A stretch of DNA of 8,764 nucleotides from an uncultured bacterium. Lineage in GTDB: Bacteria; UBA4055. Shown here piece by piece: positions 1 to 7,577 of the stretch. The number at the start of each line of letters is the position of its first letter. Within the stretch, counting starts at the first letter, position 1. The stretch spans positions 1 through 8,764 of the forward strand of contig CALMWI010000200.1 in the NCBI GenBank assembly GCA_937873545.1, given 5' to 3'. Made by a program: the position numbers and the translations under genes. The notes beneath the pieces are model-generated. The model saw only the letters and a program-made list of their open reading frames with translations, was not told the origin of the DNA and ran no database searches.

Positions 1-1
1 G

Positions 2-607
2 GGCTGGAATCCGGGTACCGAAGAAGAATATTTTACCTTAGACGATCTGATTATGAAATTTTCCCCGGAAAGGATAAACAGATCGAACGCGATTTTCTCG
101 ATGGCGAAATTGACATGGTTAAATAATGTGCATATTAAAAAAATGCCTTTTGAAGAATTTCAGAAAAAAGCTTCGGAATATTACCCGAAAGACCTTTCAT
201 CAACATATGATATAAATAAGATCGGCAGGCTGATTCATGAAAGGCTGGAAACATTCGCTCAGATCAAAGACAAAACCGATTTTTTTCTTAAAGTTCCGGA
301 GTACGATGTTTCGTTGTATGAAAACAAAAAGATGAAATCCGATCCCGCAACCGCAAAGATCATGCTTGAAAAGATTATTCCGGTTTTCGATACTATTACT
401 GAATGGAACAATGAAACCGTCTTCTCGGCTATGAATGAGCTTATTCAGAAAGAGGGGTGCAAGAGCGGAGCAGTTCTGTGGCCTGTAAGAATAGCTCTGT
501 CCGGAAAATCATCAACCCCCGGCGGCGCGAGCGAAATCGCGGATATTATTGGTAAAACTGAAACAGCAGCCAGATTAAAAGCGGCAGTTGAAAAACTTGG
601 AGAATAA
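2..607 (+). CDS. gltX: Glutamyl-tRNA synthetase, C-terminal part (5' end outside window)
   Basis: This is the last 201 residues of a class I aminoacyl-tRNA synthetase that charges tRNA-Glu with glutamate in the cytoplasm. The frame is open to the left edge and begins GWNPGTEEEYFTLDDLI, the usual segment after the catalytic core. It continues with FSPERINRSNAIF and KLTWLN, which match the GluRS stem-contact region, and then a helical anticodon-binding domain. The end, with ALSGKSSTPGGA near fragment residues 164-175 followed by EIADIIGKTET, matches the conserved C-terminus of bacterial GluRS. The HIGH and KMSKR motifs lie upstream and cannot be checked. The ATG at 53 is internal, because conserved sequence precedes it in frame. 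A non-discriminating enzyme that also charges tRNA-Gln is possible but cannot be judged here. The dCMP deaminase gene follows after 20 bases. Confidence 0.93.
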   Translation, partial: GWNPGTEEEYFTLDDLIMKFSPERINRSNAIFSMAKLTWLNNVHIKKMPFEEFQKKASEYYPKDLSSTYDINKIGRLIHERLETFAQIKDKTDFFLKVPEYDVSLYENKKMKSDPATAKIMLEKIIPVFDTITEWNNETVFSAMNELIQKEGCKSGAVLWPVRIALSGKSSTPGGASEIADIIGKTETAARLKAAVEKLGE

Positions 608-616
608 AGGATCAGC

Positions 617-620
617 GGAG
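617..620 (+). promoter_or_regulatory. Ribosome binding site of dCMP deaminase gene
   Basis: GGAG stands 7 bases before the ATG at 628, a good Shine-Dalgarno match at normal spacing. It supports that start and shows the organism does use Shine-Dalgarno pairing, unlike many Bacteroidetes. Confidence 0.7.
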
Positions 621-627
621 TAAAAAA

Positions 628-1110
628 ATGAGCGAAGAAAAATATATAAGGCCGACATGGGACCAGTACTTCATGGAAGTTATGAACGCCGTGTCAAAAA
701 GAGCGACCTGCGACAGAGGAAGAAGCGGATGCGTTATAGCCCGTAAGGGACAGATCCTGACGACGGGATATGTGGGTTCGCCGATCGGACTGCCGCACTG
801 CGACGAAGTCGGACATCAGTTCAAAAAAATGCTTCATGAGGACGGAAGCATTTCAGAACACTGCGTAAGAACAGTTCATGCAGAGCAGAACGCTATCTGC
901 CAGGCGGCGAAACTAGGAATATCGATCGAAGGCGCGACCCTTTACTGCAGGATGACACCGTGCAGAACATGCGCCATGCTTATAATAAACAGCGGTATTA
1001 AAAGAGTAGTGGTCGAAAGAAAATATCAGCGCGGCCAGGAATCTGAGGATATGTTCAGACAGGCCTGTGTGGAACTCGTTATAATAAATGACGAAATACA
1101 GGAATATTAA
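628..1110 (+). CDS. comEB: Deoxycytidylate (dCMP) deaminase
   Basis: This 160-residue zinc enzyme should deaminate dCMP to dUMP, the substrate of thymidylate synthase, in the cytoplasm. The cytidine deaminase-fold signature is complete: HAEQNA at 84-89 gives the zinc ligand H84 and proton shuttle E86, and PCRTC at 111-115 gives ligands C112 and C115. The segment GYVGSPIGLPHC at 47-58 is typical of dCMP deaminases (ComEB/T4 Cd type) and argues against tRNA adenosine deaminase TadA or cytidine deaminase. Length is normal for the family. The start is fixed by GGAG 7 bases upstream. Tmk, which acts two steps later in dTTP synthesis, is encoded further down the same run. The family is often allosterically controlled by dCTP and dTTP; that is family knowledge and not read from this sequence. 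Confidence 0.94.
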   Translation: MSEEKYIRPTWDQYFMEVMNAVSKRATCDRGRSGCVIARKGQILTTGYVGSPIGLPHCDEVGHQFKKMLHEDGSISEHCVRTVHAEQNAICQAAKLGISIEGATLYCRMTPCRTCAMLIINSGIKRVVVERKYQRGQESEDMFRQACVELVIINDEIQEY

Positions 1111-1132
1111 ACAATCATACTTTAAGGCATAA

Positions 1133-2950
1133 ATGATCTCCCGCGAACAGATAGAAAAAGTACAGAATACAGCTGATATCCTAGATATCATCGGCGAAAG
1201 GATCGATGTAAAAAGAGCAGGATCGAATTACAAAGCCAGGTGCCCTTTCCATGACGAAAAAACGCCGTCGTTCATGATATCCTCATCAAAGCAGATATTC
1301 AAGTGTTTCGGCTGCGGAGCATCTGGAGATTCCATAAAATTCGTAATGATGTACGATAATGTTTCTTATCCCGACGCGATCAGGCATATTGCAGCAAAAT
1401 ACGGAATTGAGATCGTTGAAACATACGGAGACAGGATAAAAGATCCTACTTCTGACGACAAGAAGGAACTGCTGAGGATCTTAAATAAAAACGCCTGCGA
1501 TTTTTTCCATGAAAATCTAATCAGAGAATACGGAAAAGAAAATTCATGGGTCATAAAATATCTTAACGACAGAAAGATAGACCGTGAATATGCCGATAAG
1601 TTCATGCTCGGTTACGCTCCGGATGACTGGCAGTTTCTTGTCTCTGACCAGAGATTCAGCGCATATAATGACGAAATCCTTATAGAAGCCGGACTGAGAA
1701 AAAAGAATGAGAAAGGGCATACTTACGATCAGTTCAGGAACAGGCTGATATTTCCGATCTATGATCAGTTGGGAAATGTCGTAGCTTTCAGCGGAAGAAC
1801 TCTTGACGATGAAATTCCGCCAAAATATCTTAACTCTCCGGAAACTTCTCTCTATAAAAAGACCAATGTCCTGTACGGGCTTTATCAGGCTATGGATACA
1901 ATCAGAAAATCAAAGGAAATCATACTTGTTGAAGGCAACATTGATCTTATTACAATGCATAAATCCGGATTCACCAATACTGTAGCTATCTGCGGCACGG
2001 CATTCACGGAAAACCATGCGCTTCTGATCAAGAGAAATTCAGAAAAGATCACAGTTCTACTTGACGGAGATGAACCCGGCAGAAAATCGGCGCTGCGGAC
2101 TTCAGAGATACTTATTTCATGCGGAGTAATACCGTCAATAGTTATACTTCCGGAAGAATCGGACCCGGACAGCTTTTTAAATGAAAAAGGATCAATTGAA
2201 CTTAAGAGTCTAATGGAAGACCCGATGAACATAGTAGAACTCAGTATATTGCTGCACACGGGTAATGATCCTGAAGATCCGAACAGCAAAGTTTCATCGG
2301 CAAAAGCCGTGATAGGCACATTAAAAAAAATAAAAGACATGATCACCCTTGATCTTTTTATGAAAGAGGCTGCGTTAAAACTCGGTATCGACCTGACCGT
2401 TTTGAAAAAAGAACTGTCATATTCAGGCAGTAACCATAACGAGAAAAATAAAGTAAAAAATGAGAAAAGACAGGAGTATATTGCAAGAAATGAGGATATG
2501 ATAGAATTCAGCATTGCATATCTTATGCTTTCCGATGAAACATCTAGAAAGAAATTTCTTACTGAATTAAGCGAAGAAGATTTTAAGAACGACGAAATAT
2601 CCAGATTGTTCCGAAGAATTTACGAACTGTTTGAAGAAGGTGAGCAGATAAAATTAAATAATATTTTATTTGACTTTGATGAAAAATTCAAGGATTTTAT
2701 GATAGGTTTTGTTATCGAGCAGGACAGAGCCTTCTCCGGTGATGATAGTCCCGAAAGCGAAACTCAGAGAAAGAAAATGGAAAAAGCTTACTCTGACAAT
2801 CTCTTCAGGATGAAGGCAAGGAAGATCGGGGAGAAGATAAAAAATCTGACCTCTGAGCTTAAATACACTAATGATGCTGACAGGCAGAACCAGATACTGA
2901 ATGAGATATCAGAGCTCAAAAAGCATCAGAAGCAATTTATCAAAAAGTAA
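1133..2950 (+). CDS. dnaG: DNA primase DnaG
   Basis: This 605-residue protein is the replicative primase, making RNA primers for lagging-strand synthesis at the DnaB helicase. Domains in order: an N-terminal CHC2 zinc-binding domain (C37-P-F-H40 with C58-F-G-C61, and TPSF between them); an RNA polymerase domain from about 115, with RNRLIFPIYD at 202-211, SGRTL at 220-224 and KYLNSPET at 231-238; a TOPRIM core with VEGNID at 266-271, CGTAFTENH at 287-295 and the metal-binding DGD at 311-313; and a less conserved helical C-terminus from about 450 that should bind DnaB. Length is typical. The TOPRIM box reads EGNID where most DnaG proteins have EGYMD, but the acidic residues are kept. The start has AAGG 5 bases upstream (1124-1127) and gives the normal N-terminus. 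It sits 22 bases after the dCMP deaminase gene and 9 before the regulator gene. Confidence 0.97.
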   Translation: MISREQIEKVQNTADILDIIGERIDVKRAGSNYKARCPFHDEKTPSFMISSSKQIFKCFGCGASGDSIKFVMMYDNVSYPDAIRHIAAKYGIEIVETYGDRIKDPTSDDKKELLRILNKNACDFFHENLIREYGKENSWVIKYLNDRKIDREYADKFMLGYAPDDWQFLVSDQRFSAYNDEILIEAGLRKKNEKGHTYDQFRNRLIFPIYDQLGNVVAFSGRTLDDEIPPKYLNSPETSLYKKTNVLYGLYQAMDTIRKSKEIILVEGNIDLITMHKSGFTNTVAICGTAFTENHALLIKRNSEKITVLLDGDEPGRKSALRTSEILISCGVIPSIVILPEESDPDSFLNEKGSIELKSLMEDPMNIVELSILLHTGNDPEDPNSKVSSAKAVIGTLKKIKDMITLDLFMKEAALKLGIDLTVLKKELSYSGSNHNEKNKVKNEKRQEYIARNEDMIEFSIAYLMLSDETSRKKFLTELSEEDFKNDEISRLFRRIYELFEEGEQIKLNNILFDFDEKFKDFMIGFVIEQDRAFSGDDSPESETQRKKMEKAYSDNLFRMKARKIGEKIKNLTSELKYTNDADRQNQILNEISELKKHQKQFIKK

Positions 2951-2956
2951 ATCCGC

Positions 2957-2960
2957 AGGA
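2957..2960 (+). promoter_or_regulatory. Ribosome binding site that favours a later start for the Crp-like gene
   Basis: AGGA at 2957-2960 overlaps the first ATG (2960), too close to serve it, but lies 8 bases before the second in-frame ATG at 2969. Translation may therefore start at 2969, shortening the protein by three residues. Confidence 0.5.
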
Positions 2961-3664
2961 TGAAGACCATGAAGGAAAAAACAGAATATCTAAGAGAACT
3001 TCCGATTTTAAAACTCCTGAAATCTGAGGAGTTAAACAAACTGGAAGATAAATTTCACATCGAGAATGTGTCAAAAAATAAATTTGTATTCGAGGAAGGC
3101 AATTCCTGTATCTGGGTTTACTTTGTTTGTTCTGGCAGGGTCAAACTGCTTGCCCATTCGTCTGCCGGAAAGGACTTTATAATCAGGATAGTGTCATCAA
3201 ACGATCTGATATCTGATAATAATCTAATATTCAGAAGGGACCCTGAATGCGCATACAGCGCAAAAGCGCTGGAAACTTCAGTCGTCGCAAAGATCTCGAC
3301 AAATGATTTTTTGTCATTTCTTGATAAAAAACCTGAACTTTTTAAAAGTTACGCAGAAATAATAGATGCGCATCTCCTTGAAGCTTATCAGAGCCTTAAG
3401 AACATGGCTTTCGAGAAAGTTGAAAGAAGGATCGCCCGTCACTTGATTCAGTTCGCTAAAAATACAGGCGAAAAAACTGAGTCCGGAATTAAGCTGGGGG
3501 TAAAACTCTCAAGGCAGGAAATCGCGAATCTGACCGGCACAACTATCGAAACGGCTATCAGGGTCATGAGCAAATTCAAAAAACTGAAAATAATTTCAGA
3601 AAAAGAAGGTCATATTTTTATTATAGAGAGGCATAAACTTGTCAATGTAGCCGAAGAATTTTAA
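2960..3664 (+). CDS. Crp/Fnr-family transcriptional regulator
   Basis: This 234-residue protein has the two-domain layout of Crp/Fnr regulators. A cyclic-nucleotide-binding-like beta-barrel spans about residues 14-125 (FEEGNSCIWVYFVCSGRVKL at 44-63), then a long dimerisation helix (about 128-166), then a winged helix-turn-helix at about 175-222, with LSRQEIANLTGTTIETAIRVM typical of the family. The phosphate-binding signature of true cAMP receptors (GE followed by RS/T) is absent: the equivalent stretch (about 82-101) reads LISDNNLIF, then AYSA. cAMP binding is therefore unlikely and the signal unknown. The cysteines (C50, C57, C97) are not arranged like the N-terminal iron-sulfur ligands of Fnr. 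It lies between dnaG and the TPR gene on the same strand; autoregulation or control of distant genes are both possible. A start at 2969 is equally or more likely. Confidence 0.9.
   Translation: MKTMKEKTEYLRELPILKLLKSEELNKLEDKFHIENVSKNKFVFEEGNSCIWVYFVCSGRVKLLAHSSAGKDFIIRIVSSNDLISDNNLIFRRDPECAYSAKALETSVVAKISTNDFLSFLDKKPELFKSYAEIIDAHLLEAYQSLKNMAFEKVERRIARHLIQFAKNTGEKTESGIKLGVKLSRQEIANLTGTTIETAIRVMSKFKKLKIISEKEGHIFIIERHKLVNVAEEF
3256..3271 (+). other. Small GC-rich stem-loop inside the Crp-like gene
   Basis: CAGCGC and GCGCTG form a perfect 6-bp inverted repeat around an AAAA loop. It lies fully inside the coding frame (codons for YSAKALE) and has no following T run, so it is not an intrinsic terminator. 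It may be a chance product of the codons. Confidence 0.35.
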
Positions 3665-3674
3665 TAAGTAAATT

Positions 3675-3680
3675 AAAGAG
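3675..3680 (+). promoter_or_regulatory. Ribosome binding site of the TPR gene
   Basis: AAAGAG lies 7 bases before the ATG at 3688 and is a moderate Shine-Dalgarno match. It favours 3688 over the second in-frame ATG at 3700. Confidence 0.45.
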
Positions 3681-3687
3681 ACCAAAA

Positions 3688-4815
3688 ATGAACAGCTCAA
3701 TGAAAGACACAGCAGGCAGGATCGAAAAACTTTTTAAGGAAGATAAAAGATTTTTCGTTTTTTATGCGGATTTGATCAGAGAGACAGGGAACCAGGACAA
3801 AGCGCTTAAAGTTCTTAAAGATAATATTAACCTGTTCACGGACTATTATACCGGAGAGCTGGTACTTGGAGAAATGTTTTTCAACCAGAGAAAATTCGAT
3901 CAGGCGGAAATGCTTTTCAGGGGAGCATTGAAAAAAGATAAAACATGCGTTAAGGCTATGAAATATCTTTCGGTCCTTGAAGAAGCAAAAGGAAATAAAA
4001 CGGCTCAGATAGATATTTTGCACGAACTGCTCAAGTATGATCCGTTCGACCAGGACGCAAACAATTTTATCAGAATGAATTCCGCAATAAAAGCCGCTCC
4101 GGAAACAAAACCTGAGATCCCGGTAAAAGAAGTCAAACCGGCTGATCTTTCACAGAAGGCGGCAGAAGGCTTTGATCCTGACGAGTATTTCAGCAAGATC
4201 AATTCATCAGATGATATTCAAGTGCCCGAAATATCATTCGACACCGCTGAAGAAAATTTGAAAAAACACAAATTCACCGAAGAAGTCCTTAATAAAGAAA
4301 AAAGTTTTTCGGAAGATATTGCGGAAAGCCTAGATACATTGACAAAGAGCTTTATTACCGAATCAAAAGCCGCAGAAGATAAAGCCAAAATGACCGATTA
4401 TTCCGATATAATAAAAGTAAAACCTGAAGTAAAACCTGAAGCAAAACCTGAAGCAAAACCTGAAGCAAAGAACGAACTAGATCTGAATTATCAGGATAAA
4501 GATCCGAAAATAGCAAAAATCCTAAGCGAACTGAACCTGCCGTCAAAAGAGTACAAAGAAAAAATGATGGCTTTATCCGAATATCTGAGCGAAGACCCTG
4601 AAGATTACGAAAGACAGGTTAATTTTGCCCGTGCCAAATTCAAATTCGCGGCAGCATCAATAAAAAAAGAACTCCAGTATTATTCAAAGAAGATCAAAGA
4701 AGAACCGAAAAATGAAAAATACAATCAGATAATGAAAACTTATAGAGAAGAACTGCTAAAGCTGGATAAAGACCTTATTGAGGATTTGAACAGACTTAAA
4801 AATCTGTATTATTAA
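3688..4815 (+). CDS. Uncharacterised TPR-repeat protein with KPE-repeat linker
   Basis: I do not recognise a named family. The 375-residue protein has three parts. Residues about 20-121 hold roughly three tetratricopeptide repeats (DLIRETGNQDKALKVL; GEMFFNQRKFDQAEMLFRGA; then a weaker third ending LLKYDPF), a protein-binding scaffold. Residues about 130-270 are charged and probably disordered, ending in a VKPE/AKPE tandem repeat at 244-259. Residues about 272-375 are lysine- and glutamate-rich and probably helical or coiled-coil. There is no signal peptide or membrane segment, so it is probably cytoplasmic. The stop is one base before the SPOR gene, suggesting co-expression. An adaptor or scaffold role is inference from the TPRs alone; no catalytic motif is visible. 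Confidence 0.82.
   Translation: MNSSMKDTAGRIEKLFKEDKRFFVFYADLIRETGNQDKALKVLKDNINLFTDYYTGELVLGEMFFNQRKFDQAEMLFRGALKKDKTCVKAMKYLSVLEEAKGNKTAQIDILHELLKYDPFDQDANNFIRMNSAIKAAPETKPEIPVKEVKPADLSQKAAEGFDPDEYFSKINSSDDIQVPEISFDTAEENLKKHKFTEEVLNKEKSFSEDIAESLDTLTKSFITESKAAEDKAKMTDYSDIIKVKPEVKPEAKPEAKPEAKNELDLNYQDKDPKIAKILSELNLPSKEYKEKMMALSEYLSEDPEDYERQVNFARAKFKFAAASIKKELQYYSKKIKEEPKNEKYNQIMKTYREELLKLDKDLIEDLNRLKNLYY
4417..4464 (+). repeat. Four tandem 12-bp repeats in the TPR gene
   Basis: Four in-frame copies of G(T/C)AAAACCTGAA encode VKPE, VKPE, AKPE, AKPE (residues 244-259). A degenerate fifth copy follows (AKNE, 4465-4476). Copies differ only at the second base, which suggests recent expansion by slippage. 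Since the unit is 12 bases, copy-number change would keep the frame and only alter linker length. Confidence 0.9.
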
Positions 4816-4816
4816 T

Positions 4817-5329
4817 ATGAAAAAGCTATTTTTAACAGTATTTTTAACCTGCATTGTCACTACTGCCGGTGCAGAAGTTATACGCATGGAGAAATCATCC
4901 GGTTTCTATGGCATCGAGTACTTTAAGAATGATTCCGTAAAGAGCGGACCGGTAAAAATTAACTCTAAGACCGACATTCCGGAGCTTTTCGAAGCGGAAC
5001 TCCAGACGGCAGAACAATCGACGGCAGACAGCGTTTATCAGGATATGAACGGTTTCAGACTCCAGGTATTTAAGACCGGCAACATTAACGAAGCCAAAAA
5101 AAGAGAAGCGATGTATGTAGAAAATTTTGGAGAGGAGAATGTTATTTTAATATTCGAGAATCCGTTCTACAAAATAAGGGTGGGAAGATTCAGAAGTAAA
5201 GAAGAAGCTGCAGAATATCAGAACCTGTTAAGCAGAAAGGGAATTAATGACACTATGATTATTCCCGATATTGTAAGGGTGCTTATGCCGGCCAGGAATA
5301 AAATAATTGAAGAAGTGATAACAAAATGA
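4817..5329 (+). CDS. Secreted SPOR-domain protein
   Basis: This 170-residue protein begins with a Sec signal peptide: MKK, a hydrophobic stretch (4-16), then TTAGA before the probable cleavage after A19. C12 lies inside the hydrophobic stretch and is not in a convincing lipobox, so a soluble periplasmic protein is more likely than a lipoprotein. After a linker of about 55 residues comes a SPOR-like domain at about 78-152 (GFRLQVFKTGNINEA, then FYKIRVGRFRSKEEAAEYQN), with the usual two related halves. SPOR domains bind denuded peptidoglycan glycans, commonly at division sites; that is family knowledge. No Shine-Dalgarno is visible and the ATG follows the TPR stop by one base, so translation probably depends on reinitiation. 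The stop overlaps the tmk start by four bases (ATGA). The partner and exact role are unknown. Confidence 0.87.
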   Translation: MKKLFLTVFLTCIVTTAGAEVIRMEKSSGFYGIEYFKNDSVKSGPVKINSKTDIPELFEAELQTAEQSTADSVYQDMNGFRLQVFKTGNINEAKKREAMYVENFGEENVILIFENPFYKIRVGRFRSKEEAAEYQNLLSRKGINDTMIIPDIVRVLMPARNKIIEEVITK

Positions 5330-5949
5330 TCATATCATTTGAGGGTATTGACGGCTGCGGAAAATCCACGCAGACAGCTCTTTTAACAGACGAACTAAAA
5401 AGTCATAATAAAATGGCTTTCGTATTGAGAGAACCGGGCGGAAATAAAATAAGTGAAAAAATAAGGGAACTGCTTCTTGATAATAAAAACAGTTCCATGC
5501 GGAGCGAGACAGAACTTTTACTCTACATAGCAAGCAGAACCCAGCTTGTAAGAGATGAAATTAAGAAGCTGCTGGATGATAATTTTATAGTTATTCTTGA
5601 CAGGTTCGCAGACTCGACTACAGCCTATCAGGGATACGGAAGAGGGCTTAACCTGGAAATAATAGAGCAGCTGAATTACTTTGCTACGGACAACGGAAGA
5701 TATATGCCTGATATAACTTTCTTACTTGATATGCCGGTTGAAACGGCTTTTTCGAGAATGATGTTGAGAGGCGAGGAGATAAACAGAATGGAATCTTCCG
5801 ATAAAGGGTTTTTCGAAAGGGTAAGAAAAGGGTTTATAACCATCGCAGAAAATGAACCGGGAAGGGTCTTCTCTATAGATGCCTCTCTGTCAAAGGAAAA
5901 AATTTTTGCTCAAATAAAAAAAATATTAAAATCGAGAAATGTAATATGA
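5326..5949 (+). CDS. tmk: Thymidylate kinase (dTMP kinase)
   Basis: This 207-residue P-loop kinase phosphorylates dTMP to dTDP with ATP, an essential step in dTTP synthesis. The N-terminus FEGIDGCGKSTQ (5-16) holds the Walker A loop. REPGG (35-39) is the family motif near the nucleotide-monophosphate site. LDRFADSTTAYQGYGRG (91-107) contains the DR pair and the thymidine-binding segment of bacterial Tmk. The LID region is at about 147-170 and includes R148 and R154. A glycine-rich P-loop without the extra arginine fits the bacterial type II pattern, where a LID arginine serves catalysis. Length is normal. It overlaps the SPOR gene and the protease gene by four bases each, with only weak Shine-Dalgarno signals, suggesting translational coupling. 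Confidence 0.96.
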   Translation: MIISFEGIDGCGKSTQTALLTDELKSHNKMAFVLREPGGNKISEKIRELLLDNKNSSMRSETELLLYIASRTQLVRDEIKKLLDDNFIVILDRFADSTTAYQGYGRGLNLEIIEQLNYFATDNGRYMPDITFLLDMPVETAFSRMMLRGEEINRMESSDKGFFERVRKGFITIAENEPGRVFSIDASLSKEKIFAQIKKILKSRNVI

Positions 5950-7577
5950 AAAGATTCACGATACTATTTTTACTGATATCAGTCACATTTCTGCCTGCAC
6001 AGGATAAATCCGCTGATTATTATAAAGAACTGTCCGATAATATCAAGCTCTATTTTGACATACTTGTAACGCTGAATGAAAATTATGTAGATACGGCGAA
6101 TGTAGAAGAGCTTATGACCGAGGGGATCAATGCTATGCTTTCGGTAACGGACCCTTACACGGTTCTTCTGAAAGAATCTGAAATCGACCATTACAGCGAA
6201 CTTTCTACAGGAAGTTACGGCGGAATAGGAATTTATCTGGGGACCAGCGGACCGGAGAAGAGACTAACGGTAATATCTCCTATGGACGATACGCCTGCTT
6301 CAAAGGTGGGATTACGGGCGGGTGATCAGATCATTTACATAGATGACAAGGACACAAAGGGGATGTCTGTAAAGGACGCATCGGATTATCTGAGAGGAGA
6401 TGCAGGTTCAAAACTTAAATTGAAAGTCAGAAGGATAGGTGTAGAGTCACTGCTGATCTTTAACATAACCAGGGCAAAGATAAATATCCAGAACATTCCG
6501 TACTCTGAGATTATAGACAATGAAGTGGGCTACATCAAACTTACTCAGTTCACGGCAACAAGCTATTACGATTTCACGAAGGAATTCGAAAAGCTGATAT
6601 CCCAAGGCGCGAAATCACTGATAATAGACCTCAGATATAATCCCGGCGGTCTGCTCGAATCAGCCGTGAAGCACTGCAGTTCTTTTCTTCCGAAGGGCAA
6701 GCTTGTCGTTTCCACTAAAGGGCGTGGCAGCAAAATTGATAATAATTATTTTACAGAGACAGCTCCCTTAGACACAGAAATACCAGTCGCTATATTGATA
6801 AACGGTTCAAGCGCATCAGCTTCTGAAATTTTTGCGGGTTCACTTCAGGATCATGACAGAGCCGTAATTATCGGTGAGCCTTCTTTCGGCAAAGGACTTG
6901 TACAGCAGCTGTTCGATGTGGGAATTATGAAAAAAAGAAACCTGAAAGTGACAGTAAGAAAGTACTACACAGCCAGCGGCAGGCTTATACAGAAGGAAGA
7001 TTATTTCGGAGATAAAACGCTAAACGGTACCGATACTGTTTATTTTAAGACTTTCATTAACGGAAGAAAAGTACCGTCCGGTGTCGGAATAATTCCTGAT
7101 GTCGTTATCGGAGACAAAAAGTATTCCGATTATGTTGCTTCTCTGAAAATGAACAATCTTTTCAGTAATTTCATGTACGATTTTCATATAGAGAATCCGG
7201 AGTTCAAATATAGCGGGACAGCTGATGACGGTCTTGTAAATAAGTTCAGGGAATACATTAAGAAAAACAACTTCGAGTATGTAAGTTCCGGCAGAACCAT
7301 GACGGACTCACTCCTTTCATTTTCTGAGAAAAACAAATATTCAGAAGAGATAATCAGGCAGATAAAACAAACTCTCGAAGTTTTCAGAAAATCAGAAGGG
7401 AACGATTTCGAGAATAACATTGAAGAGATAAGGTCGAATATAGCAATTGAATTTGGCGTTTATAAAAACGGCAACAGGGAAAAATACAGAATATTAAATC
7501 AGAGAGATCCTCAGATAAGAAAAGCAGTGGAAGTTTTAAAGAACAGGAACGAATATAACAGACTTTTGGGATACTGA
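5946..7577 (+). CDS. ctpA: Carboxy-terminal processing protease (S41A, PDZ-containing)
   Basis: This 543-residue serine protease should act in the periplasm, cleaving proteins near their C-terminus. Residues 1-18 look like a signal peptide (MKRF, hydrophobic core, then LPA before Q19). An N-terminal helical region (about 25-80) is followed by a PDZ domain at about 90-170 (YGGIGIYLG; AGDQIIYID), which recognises substrate tails. The S41 core follows, with LIIDLRYNPGG at 225-235. The catalytic serine is S291 in SSASASEIFAG, with K316 and Q320 in FGKGLVQ. The 25- and 4-residue spacings equal those of the Ser-Lys-Gln triad of Bacillus CtpB. YYTASGRLIQ with GRKVPSGVGIIPD resembles Bacteroidetes-type members. 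Residues after about 390 form a helical, charged C-terminal tail of about 150 residues of unclear role. The substrate is unknown. It overlaps tmk by four bases and the AMMECR1 gene by one. Confidence 0.95.
   Translation: MKRFTILFLLISVTFLPAQDKSADYYKELSDNIKLYFDILVTLNENYVDTANVEELMTEGINAMLSVTDPYTVLLKESEIDHYSELSTGSYGGIGIYLGTSGPEKRLTVISPMDDTPASKVGLRAGDQIIYIDDKDTKGMSVKDASDYLRGDAGSKLKLKVRRIGVESLLIFNITRAKINIQNIPYSEIIDNEVGYIKLTQFTATSYYDFTKEFEKLISQGAKSLIIDLRYNPGGLLESAVKHCSSFLPKGKLVVSTKGRGSKIDNNYFTETAPLDTEIPVAILINGSSASASEIFAGSLQDHDRAVIIGEPSFGKGLVQQLFDVGIMKKRNLKVTVRKYYTASGRLIQKEDYFGDKTLNGTDTVYFKTFINGRKVPSGVGIIPDVVIGDKKYSDYVASLKMNNLFSNFMYDFHIENPEFKYSGTADDGLVNKFREYIKKNNFEYVSSGRTMTDSLLSFSEKNKYSEEIIRQIKQTLEVFRKSEGNDFENNIEEIRSNIAIEFGVYKNGNREKYRILNQRDPQIRKAVEVLKNRNEYNRLLGY

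Noticed and set aside
53..607. ATG at 53 as a true start of a short gene
   Set aside because: Conserved GluRS sequence continues upstream in frame to the window edge, so this methionine is internal.
913..1191. Minus-strand open frame across the dCMP deaminase-dnaG junction
   Set aside because: Both plus-strand genes have complete conserved motifs here; the product has no recognisable domain.
1177..1191. GATATC repeated on both sides of CTA near the dnaG start, as a possible operator
   Set aside because: It encodes the conserved helix DILDII of DnaG, lies downstream of the start codon, and six-base palindromes of this kind are common by chance.
1885..2514. 209-codon open frame on the minus strand within dnaG
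   Set aside because: It lies fully opposite conserved primase sequence, its product is serine/phenylalanine/isoleucine-rich as expected from the antisense of AAA/GAA/GAT codons, and it matches no family I recognise.
4355..4546. Minus-strand leucine-rich frame with repeated LLQV units
   Set aside because: The repetition is only the antisense reading of the KPE repeat in the TPR gene.
4802..4817. Possible terminator or hairpin between the TPR and SPOR genes
   Set aside because: Only a 4-bp CAGA/TCTG match was seen just before the TPR stop, with no GC-rich stem or T run.
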